Source of the DNA: Vibrio artabrorum
Lineage (GTDB): Bacteria > Pseudomonadota > Gammaproteobacteria > Enterobacterales > Vibrionaceae
Reading direction: 5' to 3'
Length of the DNA stretch: 64,000 bases
NCBI RefSeq assembly: GCF_024347295.1
Contig: NZ_AP025458.1
Span: forward strand, 2,046,001-2,110,000
Shown here piece after piece: positions 22,127 to 28,576 of the stretch. The notes below the pieces were generated by a model. The model was not told the origin of the DNA, did no database searches, and saw only the letters and a list, made by a program, of their open reading frames with translations. The translations under genes and the position numbers were made by a program. How positions within the stretch are numbered: position 1 is the stretch's first letter; each line of letters begins with the position of its first letter.

Positions 22127-23569
22127 TTATGCAGCTTCACTTAATCTCAAGCTTTCATAGTAATCCTCAGCCAAAGCAGTCGTTTTGAATTCGACTTCTA
22201 TTCCAGCTATCTTTTCTACGGCTTCTTGGATAGATGCTAGGTCGACGTTAAAGAACTCTTTGCGAAGATTTACAGCGTTTACACGTTTAGAATTGAATTC
22301 GCGGTGTAGTGCTGTTTCAAGAGCTGGGGCATCATCGGTGTAAATCATGGCGTGTACGTCAAATGGGAATGGTACACTTGCATCGCCTAGTTCTTTAACT
22401 CTGTCCATTGGCTCTAGACGGCGAGTAAGACCGATCTTATAAACATCCTCTCCAAACGAACCAATGTTACTGATGACGTAAACATGCCCCTTACGGGTTT
22501 GTTCCGCCATGCTCTTAGCTCGTTCTTCTTTGGCTTCTGCTTCGGCAAGTTGCTGCTCAAGGATTGCTATGCGTTGCTCCATTTCAGAGCGATCCTGCTC
22601 AGTAGCCTTAGCAAGTTCTCGTTGTGCTTTATCAAGAAGATTGCGGTACATTTTTTCTTCTTTTTCGGCATCGGCAATCGCTTTTTCAAACTCTTTAATA
22701 GCTCGCTGTTCTTCACGGATCTGTTCTTTGATAAGCTTCTGCTCAACGACCTCTTCTTGCTTCTTAAGTGTGTATTGGTATTGTAGCTTGCACTCCTCGA
22801 ACTTAAGTTCGATATAATCTATATCAAATCCGCACTCTAAGGTCGCTGCTGACTTCTCTAGTGTATTAGCAAGTTTTTCTATACGTTCCAGAGTACGCCC
22901 AAACGAACTCGGCGACACCTTGCCGATAAGAAGATCACATTCAATATTAAAAGCAGTAAGCATGAGCTTAACTTGACCATTTAGAATTTTATTATTGAAT
23001 GACTTGTCGTTTGATATAACTGTTGACTCTGGGAAATTGACAGCGGTTTTATCTTTGATCATTTCTTTTTGCTGTTGCCTAACGTACTTAATCTCTTCCG
23101 CGAATCGAGTTGATGTTTCGTAAAGGTACTGCGGAATTTCAAAATGACCATGAGCAGTGTATTCATCAAGCCTTGAATATAAGTCGAGATCACCCATTAA
23201 CTCTTCTAGATCAAGCTCACCTTTTTCAATACTTGAGTTGAGTTCGTCTAATTTTGATTTATTCGATTCTAAGATCACTTGCTGTTCTTGAATGCTCTGT
23301 TTTAGCGCATCATCTTGTCCTTTCAAAGCTTGAAGTTCCGCAGTTTCCTCATTGAGTTTATCTAGCTCTCGCTTTGCGGCTTTATTGGCAGCAATTATTG
23401 TTTCTCTGCTTATACATGCTGAATCATATTCCTCCTTTGTTTTTGCTAGCGCTTCATCTAGCGACTTATATTGCTCGACTTTCTTATCTGCTGAGCGTTT
23501 TGTTAGAATATAAGTTAATACGACAGCTACTAATGATAAGCCTGCCAACATCAGTAAATTATTGTCCAT
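22127..23569 (-). CDS. SNIPE-like membrane-anchored nuclease (DUF4041 plus GIY-YIG/T5orf172)
   Basis: A 480-residue protein. A single N-terminal membrane helix (about residues 4-20) is followed by a long coiled coil to about 130. A DUF4041-like middle comes next (HGHFEIPQYLYETSTRFAEE onward), then a second coiled coil, and a GIY-YIG nuclease of the T5orf172/Mug113 type at about 370-460. Nuclease marks are GHVYVISN, YKIGLTRR, a Glu in ALETALHREFNSKRVN and the final EFFNVD. As I recall, SNIPE proteins with this architecture cut phage DNA as it enters across the inner membrane. It is the second gene of a two-gene unit, three bases after a basic coiled-coil protein. Confidence 0.78.
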   Translation of the reverse strand: MDNNLLMLAGLSLVAVVLTYILTKRSADKKVEQYKSLDEALAKTKEEYDSACISRETIIAANKAAKRELDKLNEETAELQALKGQDDALKQSIQEQQVILESNKSKLDELNSSIEKGELDLEELMGDLDLYSRLDEYTAHGHFEIPQYLYETSTRFAEEIKYVRQQQKEMIKDKTAVNFPESTVISNDKSFNNKILNGQVKLMLTAFNIECDLLIGKVSPSSFGRTLERIEKLANTLEKSAATLECGFDIDYIELKFEECKLQYQYTLKKQEEVVEQKLIKEQIREEQRAIKEFEKAIADAEKEEKMYRNLLDKAQRELAKATEQDRSEMEQRIAILEQQLAEAEAKEERAKSMAEQTRKGHVYVISNIGSFGEDVYKIGLTRRLEPMDRVKELGDASVPFPFDVHAMIYTDDAPALETALHREFNSKRVNAVNLRKEFFNVDLASIQEAVEKIAGIEVEFKTTALAEDYYESLRLSEAA

Positions 23570-23572
23570 TGA

Positions 23573-23887
23573 TTACTTTAGAACCTCTTGTATGAATTGC
23601 TTCCTAAGAGCAGCTCGCTCTTCACATCGCTCCTGATATTCTTCTGCGGCGTTAGCTACAGCATCTTTAAAAGCTTGTTTTGCTGCTGACTTATTTAGTC
23701 TCGATTGTCTCTGTAATTCGCGCTGAGCTTCTCGCACTTCTCTTTCATGCTCTCTTATTGCCTGAGCATGCGCTCGCTCACGAGCTTTTTGCCTACGCTG
23801 GGATTCACGAGCAGCTTGTTTGTTAGCTCTATCTATTGCTTTAACAACCTTTATAGCCGTTCGTAAACCACTACCTCGTCTAGCCAA
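23573..23887 (-). CDS. Small basic coiled-coil protein, upstream partner of the SNIPE-like gene
   Basis: A 104-residue protein that is almost entirely charged helix, rich in Arg, Lys, Gln, Glu and Ala (RRQKARERAHAQAIREHERE). No membrane segment or known domain is visible. It begins at TTG 23887 with AAGGAG six bases upstream. Its stop lies three bases before the nuclease ATG, so expression of the two is surely linked. The basic helix could bind nucleic acid or pair with the coiled coils of the nuclease. I know of no described partner for SNIPE, so its role is open. Confidence 0.7.
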   Translation of the reverse strand: MARRGSGLRTAIKVVKAIDRANKQAARESQRRQKARERAHAQAIREHEREVREAQRELQRQSRLNKSAAKQAFKDAVANAAEEYQERCEERAALRKQFIQEVLK

Positions 23888-24706
23888 TGGTTTCTCCTTT
23901 AAAGTGGTCTAATGCTGAATTTTTTGGATGCTAACACAATCGAATATGCGCAACTGATGCTCATGTCAAACAGATGGCATATTTTTAGGATTTATGGGGT
24001 ATAAAGGAATTACTAGCCTCTGTAGTACAGAGGATTGGCTCTAAACGATTTTGGGGTAGAAGCAAGCTTGCCACATACGGTTCTTAGCTTTAAACTAACT
24101 TTGAGATCCTCGGGTATCCCTGCTTTTTCTTGGAGTTACGATTTACTGTCTGGCCAGAAGTAATTGTATCGAATTGAACTTGGCTTAATTGCAAAGCAGA
24201 CCACCGAGGACATACGATAAGTCTAGGTGCTTTCCCTCCCATATGCATTGGTGATTAAACACCCGACGCTGCACACAGAATGTATTGAATGACAAACCTT
24301 CTGTAGCTGTTTACAAAGCCATAGGCATTGCCTGTGGCTTTGTCGTATCTGGAACTAAAAAACTGGTTCAACAGGCTTACACACAAATTAATCTATTGAT
24401 AGTTTCTTATGCTCTAAAAACGTTTAGGGGCGAAGGTGAGTTTGCTGTGAACTTTTTTGGAAACCTCTGGACACTATCTGCAATCGAAACAAACAGGGCA
24501 TCCACACATGGTAAAAAAATGACATCCAACCACTAGTATTGCCTGTCTTTGTGTTTCCCAAAAGCTTGAATTAGTAGGTAGGCGTAATAACCGTAAATTT
24601 AACCTCATTTACGGTTGAATCTGAATTTCCCAGAAAACTGGCATGAATTGCGGTAAGATTAACCGAAAATTTAATAAAATTTACGGTTGAATTAGGTGAT
24701 TGGTTG
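23888..24706. other. Gene-free stretch with small hairpins
   Basis: 819 bases with no supported gene. Visible structure: the perfect stem CCTCTGT / ACAGAGG at 24017-24033, just upstream of the basic coiled-coil gene, and the duplicated hairpin at 24589-24616 and 24661-24688. An 83-codon frame at 24285-24536 has no ribosome site and no family resemblance. Confidence 0.45.
24589..24688. repeat. Duplicated AACCG...CGGTT hairpin
   Basis: Two near-identical 28-base inverted repeats lie 72 bases apart: 24589-24616 (AACCGTAAAT / ATTTACGGTT) and 24661-24688 (AACCGAAAAT / ATTTACGGTT). Both are followed by GAAT. They lie directly beyond the stop of the small membrane-protein gene on the minus strand and may be its tandem terminator or protein-binding sites. 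Confidence 0.55.
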
Positions 24707-24877
24707 TTAACGCTGGTATTTTTTCTTCAGCTTTTTTAGCTCTTCTGGATTGTTTTTCTCTAGCTCTTTCTCATATTCATCCATATGTTTCGAGAGCCAA
24801 ATGTGAACTTTTTGCGCATAGAGAGCAAAAACACCAATGGCTAAACTCAATGCGAATACAACACTTAAAAACAACAT
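24707..24877 (-). CDS. Small single-pass membrane protein (56 residues)
   Basis: A short gene starting at ATG 24877 behind a GGGAGGACTAGG site. The protein starts MLFLSVVFALSLAIGVFALY, one membrane helix. It ends in a highly charged helix with EYEKELEKNNPEELKKLKKK. This shape resembles small toxins, phage-shock-like or envelope stress proteins, but I cannot assign a family. It stands alone on the minus strand between the SNIPE-like pair and an antitoxin-like gene. Reality is supported by the ribosome site and the sharp hydrophobic-to-charged pattern. Confidence 0.6.
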   Translation of the reverse strand: MLFLSVVFALSLAIGVFALYAQKVHIWLSKHMDEYEKELEKNNPEELKKLKKKYQR

Positions 24878-25007
24878 CCTAGTCCTCCCATGGTTTACAT
24901 AGCGCTAATTATTACTAGCAAACAATCCTATCAGTACATCTATTTTAGCTGTCTTCCATGAACCACTGCTCGTTTATAGCATTTACAAAAATACGATGCT
25001 TGGACTA

Positions 25008-25066
25008 GTTTTAGTGAAGCAAAGCCAGCTTGCTATTAATTGAAAAGATTATGCAACTAGCAAACG
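25008..25066 (+). repeat. Upstream repeat E, related to 26221-26287
   Basis: The segments here and at 26221-26287 share CTAGTTT..., AGCAAA and end in the exact CAACTAGCAAAC with similar spacing. Each lies about 85-130 bases upstream of a plus-strand HTH antitoxin gene (25150 and 26408). They may be related promoter regions brought in with the genes. Confidence 0.45.
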
Positions 25067-25149
25067 TCGAAACATTTCCGTGTTAAAGTTATCAGGCTAC
25101 GTCATATGTCACCTATTGTGTAAATGTAGTTAGATTCGGAGGTACTTTA

Positions 25150-25575
25150 ATGTTCAGTGCAGCTTATGAAATGCTCGGAGGTGAGAAGCGTAAAGCTCAG
25201 AGCGTAATTGATAGTCTAAAAATTATTCGTCAAGGGCTTCCTGTTGAAACGCTGGATAGAGGAATGTTAACTCTTGGTTTGACTAAGACAGATTACGCGA
25301 AAATTATTGGCGTTAATCTGCGTACTCTCCAGCGAAAAATTAAAGAGCCGAACGCAACGCTAAGCCCAACGGCCAGTGAACATGCTCTTATGCTTGCAGA
25401 TATGGTCAAAGAAGCAGATGAGTATTTTGGTGATCGTGATGCGACATTACGCTGGTTAAATAAACCCAGTTTGGTGTTTGAAAACGAAACACCACTTTCA
25501 TTCTGTGACACAATAACCGGTATCATTCTGGTAACAGAAGAGATCAATAAGTTGAAGTACGGATATACGGCTTAA
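25150..25575 (+). CDS. Xre/MbcA/ParS-type antitoxin (DUF2384), apparently without toxin
   Basis: A 141-residue protein with an N-terminal helix-turn-helix (LTKTDYAKIIGVNLRTLQRKI) and a C-terminal toxin-binding segment (DADEYF-like helix, DRDATLRWLNKPSLVF). This is the layout of antitoxins in RES-Xre modules, where the RES toxin degrades NAD+. GGAGG lies seven bases before the ATG. In such modules the toxin gene normally follows at once. Here the next 225 bases contain no RES-like frame, so the antitoxin seems orphaned or the toxin has been lost. It might act as an anti-toxin or as a regulator. Confidence 0.7.
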   Translation: MFSAAYEMLGGEKRKAQSVIDSLKIIRQGLPVETLDRGMLTLGLTKTDYAKIIGVNLRTLQRKIKEPNATLSPTASEHALMLADMVKEADEYFGDRDATLRWLNKPSLVFENETPLSFCDTITGIILVTEEINKLKYGYTA

Positions 25576-25800
25576 CTGGAAACCTACCAATGATCTTGTC
25601 ACAAAGCCACTTTTCTGACATAGCAGGGAAAGTTGGTCTGTTTGGTTCTGCGATATAGGCTCTTAGACACACTATGATTGGGTACAAGCGTGTTAGTTCC
25701 AGCCCATATAGCGTATCTCTGCCTTACAAAGTAGGCTTCATCCGGAAAGAGATGGCCAATGGATCAACATATCAACCTGATCTTTTGAGATAAAAACATC

Positions 25801-26175
25801 TCAAGAAAAATCACCATACTTGATACGATTTAATGCATCTAAAACGCGTTTTAAATCGCCTTTAAGCACAACTTCTAGCGGAGTTAGACCAGATAGCGCT
25901 GGAATTGCGGAAGTTAACCATTCTGCTCTCAAACCAGAGTCCTCAAACACATCCTCCATTTGCTCTTTTAAAGTAGGGTGTTGTGAAAGAATGTACTCTA
26001 TAGACTTCGACTGGGTATCATCCTCAAGTTCAACTTTGCGTAAAGTCCATGAGCCATCGTTATTGTCGAGCCATTCGATTTGATCTCCTTCTTCCCATTG
26101 CAATTCTTCTTGCAGTATTTCTGGAATGTTGAAGAAAGCTTCACCATCACAGGTCTTCTCAATTTTAACTTTCAT
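25801..26175 (-). CDS. AbrB-like/DUF2384-type antitoxin-like protein
   Basis: A 124-residue protein. The N-terminus (FFNIPEILQEELQWEEGDQ) is a SpoVT/AbrB swapped-hairpin DNA-binding motif. The C-terminus (LTPLEVVLKGDLKRVLDALN) resembles the end of DUF2384 toxin-binding domains. Such fusions serve as antitoxins. No toxin gene adjoins it; its neighbours are the other orphan antitoxin (convergent) and hipB (divergent). The assignment rests on short motifs. Confidence 0.6.
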   Translation of the reverse strand: MKVKIEKTCDGEAFFNIPEILQEELQWEEGDQIEWLDNNDGSWTLRKVELEDDTQSKSIEYILSQHPTLKEQMEDVFEDSGLRAEWLTSAIPALSGLTPLEVVLKGDLKRVLDALNRIKYGDFS

Positions 26176-26215
26176 TGCTGCTTAGAACCTTATTCTATTC
26201 ACATGGTGATTTTAT

Positions 26216-26248
26216 GACACGCTTACTCTAGTTTAGCAAAAACAGATT
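26216..26248 (+). repeat. Cargo junction repeat, partial copy D
   Basis: GACACGCTTACTCTAGTTTA runs into GCAAAAACAGATT. It resembles the middle of junction repeats A and B (GGACA..GCTT..TTAG..TTTA..TTAGCA..ACGGATT). It lies between the orphan antitoxins and hipBA. Similarity is weaker than between A and B. Confidence 0.35.
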
Positions 26249-26407
26249 GCCACTTATTGGAACGAACATACAACTAGCAAACTAAACATAAGTTACTTAA
26301 ATTACACTTTTAAATAATTTCTTATACAGACACTTCAAAAGTGAGTTATAGTGAACCTATATTTTGAGGCGACCCCAATAGTAACAAAAGTACATTAAAA
26401 GGCACTT

Positions 26408-26743
26408 ATGAAAAAAGGTAAGATGGTAAAGGCACAACCTATGCCTGATTTGAATACCGAGTTCAGTATGGAAACGCTGGGAGCCGCCATTCGCTCAAAG
26501 CGCACCGATAGAGGCTGGCGTATTGATGATCTCGCTTCAAAAGCCAACTTATCTCGTAGAACAGTCATGAAAGTAGAAAAAGGCGAGACCAGTGTCACCT
26601 TTGCCAATGTGCTCGTCCTCATGGACATCTTAGGGCTATCGTTACGCCTTATCGATTTAAACCTATTTGTTCGTCCACATAGCCAAATACCCTCCCAAGC
26701 TGAAAACAGCGTGAGAGGCAATGAGGACGGTTGGTATGAGTAA
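26408..26743 (+). CDS. hipB: HipB-like helix-turn-helix antitoxin
   Basis: A 111-residue Xre-type regulator. The HTH region LGAAIRSKRTDRGWRIDDLA, followed by LSRRTVMKVEKGE, is standard for HipB. It binds its own promoter and neutralises HipA. AAAGG precedes the ATG. The last eight bases overlap the hipA start, so the two are translationally coupled. The polar C-terminal tail (about residues 88-111) is longer than in E. coli HipB and could be the HipA-contacting part. Confidence 0.85.
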   Translation: MKKGKMVKAQPMPDLNTEFSMETLGAAIRSKRTDRGWRIDDLASKANLSRRTVMKVEKGETSVTFANVLVLMDILGLSLRLIDLNLFVRPHSQIPSQAENSVRGNEDGWYE

Positions 26744-28142
26744 GTTACAACAGTTAGACGTGTTTATCGGTACGAATACCAAAATTGGTCGTTTGATTCT
26801 TCCTGTCGGAACAGAAACAGAGTTCTCATTCATCTATGAAGATGAATGGAAACACACTGGTTTCCCGATTTCGCCCCACATCCCTTTCGATGATCGGGCT
26901 TCGCCACGTAGTATTGAGAACTACCTCAGAAACCTCCTTCCTGAAGGAGAAGCCTTTGAGGAGATGATACAAAACACCACTATCTCCAAAAGCAACACTT
27001 TCGGGCTGATTCGTAAGCTTGGTGCGGAAACATCTGGCGCATTATCTTTTCGAGCTCCAGAATCAGAACCTCAAGAAACTAGTTTTAGATCTGTACCTGA
27101 TGATGAACTAATAGAACGACTAGAGCGAAATCTAGCACCATTAGTTTATTGGGACGGTAAGGTTCGCCTTTCGGTTGCTGGTGTGCAAAACAAATTAAAC
27201 TTACTTAAGCGCGGTGATGAATGGGGGTTTGGCGAAGGAAAATTAAGTTCGAACTACATTCTGAAATTTGAAAGCGGTAGAGCACCGTGTATTGCTGTTA
27301 ATGAGTTCTTTTGCATGACATTAGCCAAGCTAGCAGGTTTGGACGTCGCTCATGTTGAGTTAACTCGCATTGGGAATACTAGGACGCTGATCATAGAGCG
27401 GTTCGATCGTGCCTATATCGCTACTCGTGATATCGTTCAACGAAGACATGTGATTGATGGCTGTCAGGCAACTGACTTACCTCCAGGTTACAAATACGAG
27501 CGTCAGAATGGGGATGAAGGCGATGGCGTATATATGCGTGATGGCGTTTCTTTCCCACGCATACTGTGTGTCAAAACCATAGACACGGTCATCACTAACC
27601 TAAAGCTCACCCAATGGATGCTCTTTAATCTAGTAACGCTAAACTACGATGCTCATGGTAAAAATATTAGCTTCTTCGTCACCCCTAAAGGGCTGGAACT
27701 AACCCCTTTTTATGATTTAGTAAACATAGAAGCCATCGCTCAAGAGGGAACAAAACGTAACTCACGAAGCGGTAAATTGTCTGCTGATGAGGGGCGTGCC
27801 GCCAGTATCCCTCAATATTTTGCAATGTCGATTGGAGATTGGGAAAGTGAGGACTTTCAAAATCCGCCGAAAGGTAACTTCAAACGCCCTATCACCAGCT
27901 ATGATTTAGCTGAATTCGGCGCTCTACTCGGTTATTCTGGCACCAAAATGGCTTCCATAATGGTAGAAACCGTTGGTGCTATAAAAAATGCCCTGAAGGA
28001 AGCGATTGACCTTACCAAAGCTCAAGGAATCGATGATGGGGAACGTGAACACATAGAGCTATGTGTCTCACTCATCCAAACAGAGTGCGAATACTTGCTA
28101 GCGCAAGCCGATAGTGTCCCAGAAATGAGTGAGCTTCTTTAG
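26736..28142 (+). CDS. hipA: HipA-family serine/threonine kinase toxin
   Basis: A 468-residue HipA toxin, a kinase that in the best-studied cases phosphorylates glutamyl-tRNA synthetase and halts growth. Motifs in order are GRL strands at the N-terminus, NYLRNLLPEGEA, SGALSF, SVAGVQNKLNLL (nucleotide-binding Gly-rich region), and the catalytic NYDAHGKNISFF (Asp and Asn of the kinase loop), followed by LTPFYDLVN. All key residues look intact. ATG 26736 lies inside the hipB end after GAGG; an earlier in-frame start at 26721 is less likely. A chromosomal-island HipBA may serve in phage defence or island maintenance. Confidence 0.9.
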   Translation: MSKLQQLDVFIGTNTKIGRLILPVGTETEFSFIYEDEWKHTGFPISPHIPFDDRASPRSIENYLRNLLPEGEAFEEMIQNTTISKSNTFGLIRKLGAETSGALSFRAPESEPQETSFRSVPDDELIERLERNLAPLVYWDGKVRLSVAGVQNKLNLLKRGDEWGFGEGKLSSNYILKFESGRAPCIAVNEFFCMTLAKLAGLDVAHVELTRIGNTRTLIIERFDRAYIATRDIVQRRHVIDGCQATDLPPGYKYERQNGDEGDGVYMRDGVSFPRILCVKTIDTVITNLKLTQWMLFNLVTLNYDAHGKNISFFVTPKGLELTPFYDLVNIEAIAQEGTKRNSRSGKLSADEGRAASIPQYFAMSIGDWESEDFQNPPKGNFKRPITSYDLAEFGALLGYSGTKMASIMVETVGAIKNALKEAIDLTKAQGIDDGEREHIELCVSLIQTECEYLLAQADSVPEMSELL

Positions 28143-28144
28143 TG

Positions 28145-28182
28145 GCTAATGCAGAAGCGAGCATTAGCAAGCGAGCATTAGC
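28145..28182 (+). repeat. Hairpin with duplicated arm after hipA
   Basis: GCTAATGC (28145-28152) pairs with GCATTAGC (28161-28168), and the 14-base arm AAGCGAGCATTAGC is then repeated in tandem at 28169-28182. It lies three bases past the hipA stop. Confidence 0.5.
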
Positions 28183-28195
28183 AATTTATAAACCA

Positions 28196-28270
28196 CTTTT
28201 GGACATAAGCTTGTTAGTAGTTTTACTAAATTAGCATTTAACGGATTATCTTGGGTATTACAAAACCTCT
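28196..28270 (+). repeat. Cargo junction repeat, copy B
   Basis: It begins CTTTTGGACA and aligns with copy A (18539-18620) with a few gaps. Shared blocks include AATTAGCA, AACGGATTAT and CAAAACCT. It separates hipBA from the ATPase module. Confidence 0.6.
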
Positions 28271-28372
28271 AGTCAAGTGGCTAAATTTACTCATCAACTA
28301 CAATTGGGATTAGGGAGAAACCTTGTTTGTTGGATTAGCCAGTCCTCCTTTTGGATCATATCAATCAAAAAG

Positions 28373-28400
28373 AAGCCGGACTCATGAGTTCGGCTTTTTT
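28373..28400 (+). terminator. Terminator upstream of the ATPase gene
   Basis: The interrupted stem AAGCCG-g-ACTC / GAGT-t-CGGCTT is followed by a T run. It would end transcription coming from hipBA. Confidence 0.75.
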
Positions 28401-28576
28401 AACATCTGGGCTCTATGAGTTATCAAAGAAATGATTCGAGAAGATAATAAATATTATGAATAATTCTATTACTTGTTGATTTTACGCACGTTGTTAGACG
28501 ATAAACCAATTTTTTACACCTGAATGCAACTGAACTCTATTACACTAGACTCTTATTTGGCGTGTTAAGGTTAATG

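Larger units (their letters stand above)
28143..28576. other. Gene-free gap between hipA and the ATPase gene
   Basis: 434 bases. They hold the duplicated hairpin arm, junction repeat B and a strong plus-strand terminator at 28373-28400. They presumably also hold the promoter of the ATPase gene, for which I see no convincing boxes. Confidence 0.5.

Noticed and set aside
24285..24536. 83-codon plus-strand frame
   Set aside because: Starts at TTG without a ribosome site and the translation has no domain or signal that I can support.
25576..25800. RES toxin gene expected after the Xre-type antitoxin
   Set aside because: No frame of suitable length or RES-like motif is visible on the plus strand.
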